From: Chrysomallon squamiferum
Lineage: Eukaryota; Mollusca; Gastropoda; Neomphalida; Peltospiridae
Direction: 5' to 3'
Length of the DNA stretch: 20,000 nt
Assembly: GCA_012295275.1 (NCBI GenBank)
Contig: CM022665.1
Span: 39,882,295 to 39,902,294 of the forward strand
In this document: in pieces, positions 1-9,138 of the stretch
Position numbering within the stretch: the first letter of the stretch is position 1
How the letters are laid out: each line of letters starts with the position of its first letter
Made by a program: the position numbers and the translations under genes
The notes under the pieces: model-generated
Database searches by the model: none
What the model saw: the letters and a program-made list of their open reading frames with translations, nothing else
Told to the model about the DNA's origin: nothing

Positions 1-899
1 AATTAACTTGTATGAGAAGAATACAAAATAGATGTTCACACAACCATTTTGACAATAATGTATTCCAACAAAGTGTAAAATTACAGGTGCTTAGAAATAA
101 CTTTAGGTATGATAAGAGTTTGAGAAATAAAGTATGTAAATGGACGGCATGTTATCTTTTGAAAGTATGCTAAGTAAGAGAAAAATATACGGATAAAAAT
201 ATTAAAAATATATATATATTAAAAGTAAATAAATAAATAAATACAGTGGAATATTAGGTAATAGAAAATCTGAAAAAAGAAAATAATTATAACTTACATA
301 TAAAACATAGATGGATAGAAAATAAGAGAAAGATTTGGTGAAAACTTATTTTATTTCGAAATATGATCATAACGAAACGGTAAGGCTATGTATTATCTTG
401 ATGTCATGATGTCATTATGTTAGTACGTTAAATGGTTGCAAGTATGTTATAAATTTAACAGAGCAGCTGTTATCACAAGAAACCATAACCCAAAGGCATC
501 TATCAGTATGTTAATGTGATCGCGAGATAACAGAATTGTTCAAGTATGTCTGACGTGGTTACCTCTCTCTCTCTTCGTCCAAACCAGACGACATATGGAA
601 CTGATTCCCGCTGTTTTTCATAGTGTTTCAGGCAACAACCGTAACGCGGATACTTAATTAAAGCCCAGCCTTCCCATCTCGTTCTTTAAACACCCTTGGA
701 ACAGGAACTCAAAAGCCCGTGCTGTTTAGAAGTACTAAAAATATTAATGTACGTACGAACACACTGTGACGTTTTGCAAAAATTTATGACGTTCAGAAAT
801 TACAGATGGCTCTTCAGAAAATTCTCGGTCGTTGTACTTTATTTAATGAAACAAAACAAAAACTGTAGGTGCGACCAGAAACTAATTATCTACGTTGAC
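1..899. other. A+T-rich non-coding DNA
   Basis: No credible coding sequence. It holds a short (TA)n at about 209-220, (AAAT)n at 226-243 and a short CT run near 563-574. The minus- and plus-strand open frames are short and without recognisable motifs. Around 550-700 the base composition is more even, but no exon or promoter could be defined. Confidence 0.6.
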
Positions 900-1278
900 T
901 GAGATCCCACGTGTTTTCTCTTTCATCGCGAGGTAGAAAAAAAAAAAAAAAAAAAAAATCCTTGGTAGTTTTATAGACGTCATTTTCGTGGTTACGTCAA
1001 TGCTCGGCAATTTACGTAAACTCGTAAGAGTTACACGAACACACCAGGACGCACATGCAGCCGGCTCGCAGTAACCAAGTCGTTTGTTATTTCGGTCAAG
1101 TCGCTGGCAATCAGAAATTCCATTAATTTTATCTTGGCAGGTTGCTCGATCGCGAACACGACTGGTGAACCAACAACTAGTTTTGTACTTGAGTAATTTC
1201 AAGTGCGAGACGGGGTTAAGTCTTCAGTCTTTGAGGATTGTATCGTCCAGGATCGCATCCTTGTATGAACTCTTATCC

Positions 1279-1281
<3 letters not shown>
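900..1281. promoter_or_regulatory. G+C-richer block with E-box and three ACGT-core (bZIP-like) sites
   Basis: The block stands out from its A+T-rich flanks. It holds CACGTG at 908-913, a 22-base poly-A at 937-958, GACGTCA at 976-982, TTACGTCA at 992-999 and the palindrome TTACGTAA at 1012-1019. ACGTCA cores fit CREB/ATF sites and TTACGTAA fits PAR-bZIP sites. The block ends in an (AAAT)n run. It could be an enhancer or promoter, or the remnant of a retroposed element with an A-rich tail; no protein motif is seen in the open frames across it. Confidence 0.3.
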
Positions 1282-1320
<39 letters not shown>

Positions 1321-1322
1321 AA
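1282..1322. repeat. (AAAT)n microsatellite
   Basis: About ten tandem AAAT units, ending in AATAATAATG. A run like this after a G+C-richer block can mark the 3' tail of a retroposed element, but no target-site duplication was identified. Confidence 0.95.
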
Positions 1323-1856
1323 TAATAATGTGATATTTCTATAATTTTTTTTTTTTTCTTGCTAATCCAATAATTATTAACCCTAACACCGATTAGTGTT
1401 GATAATACAGTTCCTTTGTAACACAATAACCAAAGCAGACCTACTTCATACAGAAACACAGTAACAGATTCACTCGATGATATTGTTGATAGTATTAAGA
1501 TATTGCTATCTGTAGAAAAATTATAATTAATATAACTCATTTACAATAATAAAAATACTATTTAAAAGGTTTTAGAATGTATAGTTTAAACGAAAGATTT
1601 TGTTTAACAACACGTCTATACTAATTTAATAACAAAAATTTACTTGGAGTCAGTTACACGTTTTTGTACAACAACAACTACAACAACTACAACACTATAC
1701 AAAAGAATGCTATCACCACATGTACTGACTGACAGCAAGAGATAAGATACAAAAATCTCCCCCAAAAGACAGCAAAATCTCAAACCATAAACTTTCAAAC
1801 ATTTTTCGTGCCAACGAAAAACGCCCCAACAGGATCGATCCCGCAAACGACATCGC

Positions 1857-1861
<5 letters not shown>
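1323..1861. other. A+T-rich non-coding DNA with short AAC/ACT triplet run
   Basis: Holds a poly-T at about 1347-1358 and a short run of ACAACAACTACAACAACTAC at 1669-1692. No gene or RNA recognised. Confidence 0.6.

Positions 1862-1946
<85 letters not shown>
1862..1946. repeat. (CT)n microsatellite
   Basis: About 85 bases of uninterrupted CT (GA on the other strand). The glutamate/arginine-rich open frame across it on the minus strand is an artefact of the repeat. A long polypurine-polypyrimidine mirror tract of this kind can form triplex DNA. Confidence 0.98.
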
Positions 1947-1947
<1 letters not shown>

Positions 1948-2147
1948 GTTTCTAGCTTTATATTCACGCTAACACCATTAACACAACACAAACCACTGTT
2001 AAAACACGTTCTAGCCACTTTTACTTTTAAGCTGCAAAACCTTCTCTGCATATAAATCTGGCTATTATAATTATTTTTATATTCCACTGCTCGGTTCAAT
2101 CTTACACCAAGTAAATTGAGATCTCGGCCATTGCCTGCTTATTTCAG

Positions 2148-2337
2148 CAGCTATATATCTGAATAGAAGCTGACAGACGTACTTCATCACGCTTCTCTTT
2201 CTGAGGAAATCAGTGGCGGAACCGGAGGACAAGAAGAAGTAGGAGAAACGTCAGTTAGGGTTGAGTGATTCAGAAACAAAGAAACGACGCTGACCGGGGA
2301 GAGTAAATAATTATTTATGTCAGTGACAAAGGAGGAC
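2148..2337 (+). other. Possible non-coding exon
   Basis: A pyrimidine-rich acceptor (TTGCCTGCTTATTTCAG, ending 2147) and a consensus donor (GGAC|GTAAGTAGG, intron from 2338) bracket a block of more even base composition. All three forward frames carry stops close to the acceptor, so it would be a UTR or lncRNA exon. Splice-like pairs arise by chance, so confidence is low. Confidence 0.2.
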
Positions 2338-2391
2338 GTAAGTAGGAGTAGGTGTTACAATGAATAAAACGTCATCACGTTGACTTGTTGA

Positions 2392-2410
2392 TTTTTTTTT
2401 TTTTTTTTTT
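2392..2410. repeat. Poly-T, followed by (TTTA)n
   Basis: Nineteen T bases, then GTTATTTATTTATTTATTG. The pair looks like an A-rich retroposon tail on the minus strand, but no element body was recognised. Confidence 0.9.
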
Positions 2411-2465
2411 GTTATTTATTTATTTATTGTTTTTTTCTCTCTTCCTGCTAATTAGGATTGGGATT

Positions 2466-2926
2466 AAGAAAGATAATGATAACGTTAAGTTAAGAAAAAT
2501 ATAAAGTGATATTAATATATATATATATATATAATGTGGAGTTAAAATATATATATATATAAAAGTTAAGAAATATATTAACTAAGGTTAAGAAAGACAT
2601 AAAATGATATTCATATATATATATATATATTATGTGGAGTTAAAATATATAATGTGAAGCTAAGAATGATATAAAGTAAGGTTAAAATAGGTATAAAGTG
2701 AATTTAAGAGATACAAAGTGATATTTAAACAGATATAACGTTAAGAAAGATACAACGCGAGGTTAAGAAAGATATAAAGTAAATAATCATAGAATAAATT
2801 TTGAGATAGAAAAATGTATGTCATATAAGCTAAGAAAGATATAATGTAAGGTTAAAGACAGAATATAATTTAATGTGAGGTTAATAAAGATATAACATGG
2901 GGTTAAGAAAGATGTTATTTCATGTA
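2466..2926. repeat. Degenerate 22-bp minisatellite with (TA)n insertions
   Basis: Diverged copies of GTTAAGAAAGATATAAAGTG plus two bases recur through the stretch, some expanded by (TA)n. Two neighbouring longer segments beginning at 2489 and 2587 match over about 63 bases, giving a nested period of 98 bases. No coding sequence. Confidence 0.8.
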
Positions 2927-3052
2927 ACCCCAGTGATAACAAATATGAAATAATATTAATGCTAATATACTGAGTTAATATAGTGAGGATAGCCGTATCA
3001 GTCATCTTGTCCTGAACGAAGACGCGATCCCTGTACATACACAAATACCCCC

Positions 3053-3053
<1 letters not shown>

Positions 3054-3106
<53 letters not shown>
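3054..3106. repeat. (CA)n microsatellite
   Basis: About 26 CA units. The cysteine/valine-rich frames on the minus strand come from the repeat. Confidence 0.98.
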
Positions 3107-3110
<4 letters not shown>

Positions 3111-3514
3111 TACATACCCCCAGCACACACATACACAGACATACAAAAAATAAACACACAAAAAATAAATATATATAAAAAAAACGATGACAAATAAAAG
3201 TTTTTTTTCATGTGAGTCAGCAATATTCGTATCACCTCCTTCCTGCCTTGAGGAATTCTAAAGCCCACGATACTACACAAGTTTATACTTTTTGCTTATA
3301 TCAAAGAGGTCGCCCGTGGTCAAATGCTAACTGACACGTTTATGCATCATTTGACACGTTTAAGACAGATTACTTCGACAATATATAAATGATTGTACGA
3401 AGCCTGAAACCACGAGAAGTAATAACAGCTACTGTTAATAATTCCTGATGATCCTGTACCACAGATACCAGTCTAACAGTGTAAAGTTATATACATACTT
3501 ACATACATAGATAC
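3107..3514. other. Non-coding spacer
   Basis: A+T-rich, with a short T-run (3201-3208) and a direct repeat of TGACACGTTTA near 3332 and 3351. No gene recognised. Confidence 0.55.
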
Positions 3515-3529
3515 ACCTACATACACACA

Positions 3530-3565
<36 letters not shown>

Positions 3566-3633
3566 TATACACACACACAAAAATAAATAAATATATAGAT
3601 ATTCATAAAAACGTAGATACTACATACACACAC

Positions 3634-3682
<49 letters not shown>

Positions 3683-3745
3683 AATAAATAAACATACGTA
3701 TAAATATACAGACATTCATAAAAAAAAGTAGATACTAGATACAAA
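3515..3745. repeat. Tandem duplication of a compound (TACA)n-(TA)n-(CA)n block
   Basis: Two copies of (TACA)n, (TA)n, (CA)n, AAATAAATAAA, then ATTCATAAAA and GTAGATACT. The unique parts match: ATTCATAAAA near 3601 and 3714, GTAGATAC at 3613 and 3728, so the period is about 113-115 bases. The unit is therefore a larger duplicated module, not simply neighbouring microsatellites. Confidence 0.8.
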
Positions 3746-4719
3746 CAGACAAAATAAATCTATGTACATGTACAAACATATATACAAAACAAATACACAC
3801 ATACATACATACATATAAGCAAATGTAAAAAAGAAATAATTACATATAGACACACAGGTACCTACATACCATACGTAAATCTAAAATGGACATACATACT
3901 CACATACACAGATACAAACCAACCATTCAAACATTCACGCAAATATACAAACACACATACACATAGAACATACATAATAAACATATCATCAACAAATATT
4001 TGTTCTGTAAATCTGTGTTGATCTGAAGAATCTGACTCTTCATCTTCAAGTAAAGATTCTTCTTAAATCTATTTCAGTGCAGAAATTTTTAAATTTTTAA
4101 TTTAAAAAAAAAAAATCCTCTGAATAAAAGAACCTTTTTTTCAGACGTTACTTTACTACACATTTGGCTCTCATTCAAATAATAATAAATGGCTTTGAAA
4201 TATTCAGGACTGTAAAGCAATGAAACGGTGGCAAAAAAACTAACTTGGTAATTACGTCTGTCAACTGAAACACACTGATTGTCAAAAATATCGCACTGGA
4301 GCGCTCGTTAATCGATACAAAATCATTTTTGAGCAGAATGGTGTGTTTTCAAATGGTGCAAGTGTAGCTGGTGTCACATATATATTTGACTAAGTCTATA
4401 GATAGATAATTTACTATTAACGTCCAGATGGCCATCAATGGCCATGATCAGTCTTTATCACCACTCGCCAATGATTTTCTCATCTTTACCTGAGATAAGT
4501 CCAGATAAAGACCTGTTTGATCTTTTCTGACTCACAAATAAAAATGATGTCAGTTTTGAAATAGCTGACGACAGTTGACTTTATTTCTATTCAGCTGTTT
4601 CTAAAGACAATAAATCTGAATACATATGTTTGAAAGTTTGTATATATAATTATCTTTGTAATCCAGATGATAGTAAACCGTATTATTGTTATTTCTGTGG
4701 GTTTTTTTGTTGTTTTTTT
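3746..4719. other. Non-coding DNA with ACAT-rich start and a hairpin
   Basis: From 3746 to about 3975 the DNA is a decayed ACAT/ACAC repeat. The rest is A+T-rich with no gene. At 4428-4445 two ATGGCCAT palindromes lie exactly 10 bases apart, and GTCTTTATC (4451-4459) faces GATAAAGAC (4504-4512). Confidence 0.6.
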
Positions 4720-4859
4720 GTTGCTGCTGTTGTTGTTGTTGTTGAAGAAGAAGAAGAAGAAGAAGAACAACAACAACAACAACTAGTACTACTACTACTA
4801 CTACTACTACTATTATTATTATTATTATTATGATTATTATTATTATTATTATTATTATT
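4720..4859. repeat. Compound trinucleotide tract: GTT, GAA, CAA, CTA, TTA in succession
   Basis: Five triplet motifs follow one another without unique DNA: (GTT)n to about 4743, (GAA)n to about 4767, (CAA)n to 4782, (CTA)n to about 4811 and (TTA)n to 4859 with one TGA interruption. The GTT and CAA blocks are complementary and could fold around the GAA block. The poly-Q, poly-N and poly-L frames across it are artefacts. Confidence 0.95.
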
Positions 4860-5805
4860 TGCTGTTATACAAAATATCATGTTTCTAAGTGTAGTAATGC
4901 AGATATGCTGAACGAGGTGCAGGAAAACAAGAAGCTAAAATTTTCTCGACTGATTCCCTTTAAATCATTGCACTCAAGATCTGTATGATATACATAAACA
5001 ACGGGAAAGTTATACGCATTTATCAGTCTACTGTTAACAATTATCTAGTCTAGAATTATCTTTCTTTGCGTTCCTGAATTGAAAAAGTATTTTCTAACAC
5101 CAGAACTGGCTACAATTAGACACCATTAAAAAGATCATGATCAAACTCAGTTGAAGGTATATACGTCTTTATCTTTATTTTGCTAGTAACTGTCTCGTCT
5201 AATCTTATTTTTGTTTTCAAATGTATATTCAAAACACTGTGTATTCTCTTATTATATATTTCAAACAGAAGACACACCATTATCAGTCATGAAGTTTATT
5301 ATTTGAATTATAAACACTGGAAAAGCTATACGTTTTTTATCGTAATTCTTGATAGTTAATATATCTGCTGCCTTCTTTTCGTATCAACGAATTGAAAATA
5401 TGTTTATCAAACACCGCGAAAGGCCACAAAGTACGTGAGTATTATAATGTATGACTTTATCAGTATGACGATAGCGTATCGTTTAATTCCATCTGCTTTA
5501 AAGTGCGTGAATTCAGAATCTGTTTATCAAACGCCGGAACAGACAACAGTTTTAAAAGTACATTGCCATGAACTAATATGTCATAAAGGGAAATTATGTT
5601 AAGTTTATAAATACAAAACTTGCATTAAGACTGTTAGCAAATATTACCAGTGTTTTCCTATTAAATATATATAGTGAGAGATCAACTCCCTTTAAATACT
5701 TTTAATAGTTTTATTAAATTTTAATTCACTGGAAAAAGCTGATGTCTAAACATCAGTGTGGTTTGTACGTATTTCGTCAAAAAAGATTCCCTGGAAATGG
5801 CGTTA
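4860..5805. repeat. Diverged long repeat copies in A+T-rich DNA
   Basis: Related segments recur: 5003-5120 and 5313-5431 share a GGAAAAGCTATACG-like start, an ATTGAAAA segment and a TATCAAACACC-like end; 5450-5555 has a further partial copy, with GTTTATCAAACGCC. A CTGGAAAAAGCTGATG at about 5728 and CCCTTTAAAT at about 4958 and 5689 extend the pattern. The copies are too diverged to fix the unit by eye; spacing is roughly 310-410 bases. No gene. Confidence 0.5.
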
Positions 5806-5807
5806 AG

Positions 5808-5845
<38 letters not shown>

Positions 5846-5909
5846 TAATAATAATAATAATAATAAATAATAATAATAATCCAATAATCCGTGTAATAAT
5901 AATAATAAA
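5806..5909. repeat. (AAT)n microsatellite
   Basis: Long AAT run with single AAAA and CC interruptions, followed by a smaller AAT block. The tyrosine- and isoleucine-rich minus-strand frames derive from it. Confidence 0.97.
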
Positions 5910-5932
5910 TACATATATATACTTATAGACAA

Positions 5933-5977
5933 ACACACACAGAGACTCACACTCACGCACACACACACACACACGCA
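5933..5977. repeat. Imperfect (CA)n microsatellite
   Basis: CA-rich run with ACTCACACTCACG interruptions. Confidence 0.9.
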
Positions 5978-6790
5978 CAAAACTTTTTATTAATTTACAC
6001 TGTCAGCGATTTATTGCTTCTGAATTTATCACCAACAACGTTTCTCTTCAAAACGATAAATACAACGTCATATACGTCTGCTTCAAAATGAAACAACATT
6101 AACCCTTATCTATGCAAAACAGTCTCTTTAAATTCTTAAATTTCAAAAACACATAAATTATTTGAAACATTAATACAATCTATGTTAAATATGTCCAGAC
6201 TCTGGAATAAATTACATTTTTATGACTATTATCAAACAATTTAGGAAATACTGAACCCACTCAAATTCCTTTTATTTTAAAACGTGTGTTTGAAACATTA
6301 GAAACATTAGAATGGAATAATTTTATCATCAACATATTTATTTAATCAAATAATGGTTATAATTCGTTTTTAATAAAATGTTTGTTTAAAACATTAGAAT
6401 ACAATGGATTTTTTTTAACAATATATAACAGTTATTAAGCTTTAATATATCAACAGTACAGCTTCAATTAAATCTATTTACATTTCCAAGTTTTAAAATC
6501 TGTTATTAAAAAAATAATAATAATAATAATAAAAAAAACAAAAAAAACAACAAAAAAAAACGTGGATATCTTATCAGTGTTTAACTATTAAAAGTAACTG
6601 CCAGACATCTTTAAATCTTTAGCATGGTATTGTAAACAATATAACAGACTGCATTTCTAACACACGATGCTATCAAAAAAACAAAACAAAAAAACCCCAA
6701 AACCCTCAATAATAATTAAAAAAAAGAAAAAGAAAAAGAAACAAAAAAAAGTATAACATTAAACATATTATCTCTTCAGAAACTTTGTAT
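5978..6790. other. A+T-rich intron-like DNA with ACATTAGAAT-type repeats and A-rich runs
   Basis: Holds scattered TTTGAAACATTAGAAT-like copies (about 6162, 6290, 6386), a short (AAT)n at about 6513-6531 and long A-rich runs at 6524-6560 and 6675-6750. On the minus strand this is just downstream of the PPP1R27-like donor, so it is most simply the start of that intron. I found no ankyrin exon in it. Confidence 0.6.
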
Positions 6791-6891
6791 TTAAAATTTG
6801 TGTTCCGGAGAATTTCGAACTATTGTACGTTCCTTTATCCCTCTGACGCTAGTGAATAAAACTAACTTATAACGTATTTTTATTGACCTAC

Positions 6892-7063
6892 CTGCGTCAT
6901 TAAGTCCGTTAATGTCCACCTGGACACTGGCTCTCCGCAGCATGGAACTCACGGCCGGCAGGTCATTCTCTTTGATGTTGTCCAAGAACACGAGCTCGTC
7001 TGGGAAGCGAACTTTAGGCTTGCATTTATTCTGCTTCGCTAGCAAACTGGCCCGTCTGCTCAT
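6892..7063 (-). CDS. First coding exon of a PPP1R27-like protein phosphatase 1 regulatory subunit (partial)
   Basis: The exon encodes residues 1-57 plus the first base of codon 58, then meets a strong donor (CAG|GTAGGT, intron from 6891), so the intron is phase 1. Seen: a basic start (MSRRASLLAK), the RVxF-type PP1-docking motif KVRF at residues 17-20, then PDELVFLDNIKENDLPAVSS (21-40), and RRAS at both 3-6 and 43-46. Known: vertebrate PPP1R27 is about 154 residues, with an equivalent VRFP...FLD segment leading into ankyrin repeats; such proteins bind the PP1 catalytic subunit through RVxF. Inferred: a cytoplasmic PP1 targeting or inhibitory subunit whose ankyrin repeats sit in later exons, not found at lower coordinates here. 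The ATG at 7063 has A at -3; an in-frame TTG at 7111 is a less likely start. G+C and codon use stand out from the flanks. A MYPT-type (PPP1R12/16) subunit is the main alternative. Confidence 0.85.
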
Positions 7064-7100
7064 TTTTGTTTGTAATTTTAGTTTCTTTGTGACAGTAATC
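7064..7100 (-). other. Possible 5' UTR part of the PPP1R27-like exon, preceded by a splice acceptor
   Basis: On the minus strand the ATG is preceded by 37 bases that begin just after TTTTCTTGTTTGACAG, a pyrimidine-rich run ending in AG at 7102-7101. This fits a 3' splice site, which would make the exon internal (7100 to 6892) with at least one upstream non-coding exon. If the site is not used, transcription would have to start in the T/A-rich DNA above it. Only transcript data can decide. Confidence 0.4.
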
Positions 7101-8040
7101 CTGTCAAACAAGAAAATTATTTTTTTTATGTTCGTTTTTCGTATTCTGATTGCTCCAGACCACGTCAGTCGTTTTCTTGTCTCTCTTACTTTTTTTTTTT
7201 TTTTTTCTTCTTCTTCTTTTTGTTCTAGTTATTTTACTCTATGTTTATGGATTGTTTTCCGGTTGTTTTTTTTTTTTTTGTCGTTGTTAAATCGACAAAT
7301 AGATTTAATTAAATGGTTTCAAGTTATATGCAGCTGTGCTGTAACGTTTTACTCCTTCGAAGTATGGATCTCGCCTCCAACTGTATAACATGCCTTATTA
7401 ATTACGGCAGTTTTCTTTGCTGCTTGTGAAAACTTGTATCGTTTGAAAAAGTTTCAAAAAAACAGATGCTCAGATAGTAAATCTGTCTTGTAGTGCATGC
7501 GCTGTGGCTGGGAATCTCTGTGGTTTTTTATTACCGGAACTGTGAGGCACGAAACAATAGGCAAAAACAGTATACAAAACTCAATTAACACTTTATAACA
7601 TTTCTCTGCACCATCGTCACGTTTTTCGGCCTTTCTCGGTCTGTCAGTTTCTCACAAAACGACTGCACGAAAACACCAGAGTCGGTAATATGAAACGTTT
7701 TTTTTTTGTTCTTGTCCCAAAAAAATTCTCAGTCGGTCGAAGACTTTCGTAACATTCAGTGCATTAAAACAAAGTTCCTTCACTCTTCGAATCTTTCCTT
7801 CCTTCGTCCAAACAACATAACGGAACAGCAGCAGCGGTCGAGAGTTGGAAGAATTATGTGCAAGCATCCGCGGGCCAGTGGCATCCAATGGTGTTTCTCC
7901 GTGTGTGCGGATCAGTAACGGCCAGCATCGCCTGAAAAGAAATTCAATACGTCTACACAAGAAGAAACAAGATAGCTTCCGAGAAGATCGCGCGGGTTCT
8001 GTGTTTACACCGTAATGTTCTGCAATGATCTGGGAGAGGC
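7101..8040. other. G+C-richer upstream region of the PPP1R27-like exon
   Basis: Contains T-runs at 7190-7206 and 7266-7279, then more complex, CpG-containing sequence. On the minus strand TGAATTTCTTTTCAG (AG at 7933-7932) is a good acceptor; the following frame from 7930 stays open for about 90 codons and includes HGETPLDATG, faintly ankyrin-like, but without a repeat structure. AATAAA occurs on the minus strand at 7532-7527. This could be a terminal or untranslated exon; no family is recognised. Confidence 0.25.
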
Positions 8041-8049
8041 CGGGAAGGG

Positions 8050-8105
8050 CGTGTGTCTGTGTGTGTGTGTCTCTGTGTGTGTGAGTGTGTTTGAGTGTGT
8101 GTCTA
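8050..8105. repeat. Imperfect (GT)n microsatellite
   Basis: GT-rich run with TCT, GAG and TTG interruptions. Confidence 0.85.
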
Positions 8106-8286
8106 TGTTGTTTTTGTGAGTTTCTGCACGAGGAAGACCAGCTAGAAGGTCAGAGGTCGTTGCGAATCTGTGTGTGTAAACACGGATGGTTTAATCGCGA
8201 TGTCTGTGGTTGAAGGCATGGATACAGATAGCTACGTTGTTTTATTGGATTAAGATATTCCCCGTGGCCCTGTTTGTAAGCGCCTG

Positions 8287-8317
<31 letters not shown>

Positions 8318-8340
8318 AAAGAAAGAAAGAAAGAAAAAAA
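8287..8340. repeat. (GT)n followed by (GAAA)n
   Basis: About 14 GT units pass directly into GAAA units and a short A-run. Confidence 0.95.
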
Positions 8341-8880
8341 GATGCCTGTGTTTTGTGGATGATCAGGATTTTGCTTAATGGACAGATTTTTGCAATAAAC
8401 TGTGTTTGAACTGTATATGAAATGGTGAAAATAGATTAAAGTAGTAATTGTGTTTTCTTTTAACAATAATTGTTGAGATAATATTTATGACAGAAAAAAA
8501 AAAAAAAAAAGACAGTAATGTAGAGACCTATTTATTAACAAAAGGATGATTTAACATTCTAATGAGTGTGTGTGTGTGTGTGTGTGTGTATTTGTTAAAA
8601 TAACATTTAATCATGTTTATCAAAACATGGACAAAAAACGTTTCTATTTATTATTACTATATCCATTTACTTTTAACGACATCCGTAATCTCTAGCCCAC
8701 GTAATTAATTTTCATTAACTATTCATTTTTTCTTATTAACCGAAGTTCTAAACATCTGAACTATATATGTATAGCTAATTATTCAATTTCACTGAAACAC
8801 GTTAATGAAACGTTAACCTAATTATACATTATTAATTATGGGAAATTAATCGCGGTTTGTAAATGTATTTAACCATCACA
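8341..8880. other. A+T-rich non-coding DNA with poly-A and (GT)n
   Basis: Holds a poly-A at about 8494-8510 and (GT)n at 8566-8589. The rest is A+T-rich with no gene recognised. Confidence 0.6.
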
Positions 8881-8900
8881 CTCTGAAGAGAACCGAGGCT

Positions 8901-8924
8901 CACGTGACAGTTCGCGAGATCTCG
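8901..8924. promoter_or_regulatory. E-box next to a TCGCGAGA / CGAGATCTCG palindrome
   Basis: CACGTG at 8901-8906, TCGCGAGA at 8912-8919 and the perfect palindrome CGAGATCTCG at 8915-8924 sit in a small G+C-rich island. E-boxes and TCTCGCGAGA-type elements both occur in CpG promoters of animals. No flanking gene start was found, so this is a motif-level call. Confidence 0.25.
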
Positions 8925-9004
8925 TCGCCTTGATGGATTTTCAAAATAATTTCTCGTTACAGCTAAACCCTTCAGATTTTTATGATGATAATGACAATGA
9001 TTGC

Positions 9005-9051
9005 GATGATGATGATGATGATGATGATGATGATATAATAATAATAATAAA
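9005..9051. repeat. (GAT)n passing into (AAT)n
   Basis: About ten GAT units followed directly by AAT units; a single-base change in the motif divides the tract. Confidence 0.95.
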
Positions 9052-9138
9052 ATTTAAAACCTCCATAATTTGAGAATATTTGTTTTATCTCCAAACTGGT
9101 GAAAAAATATTTTACATTTAGAGATAATTACAATAATA

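Noticed and set aside
1084-1284. Plus-strand open frame of 66 codons before the (AAAT)n run, possible retroelement end
   Set aside because: Non-ATG start, no reverse transcriptase or other motif, and no target-site duplication found.
1199-2099. Minus-strand open frames of 70-130 codons around the (AAAT)n and (CT)n arrays
   Set aside because: Their length comes from repeats without stop codons; no domain, no splice context and no complex amino-acid composition.
4591-4880. Poly-Q, poly-N, poly-S and poly-L open frames
   Set aside because: Translations of the trinucleotide tract in all frames on both strands; no unique coding sequence at either side.
7652-7960. Minus-strand frame with HGETPLDATG, resembling an ankyrin repeat
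   Set aside because: Only a few residues match, and the repeat helices and a second repeat are missing; it lies upstream of, not downstream from, the PPP1R27-like exon. Kept only as a low-confidence possible exon.
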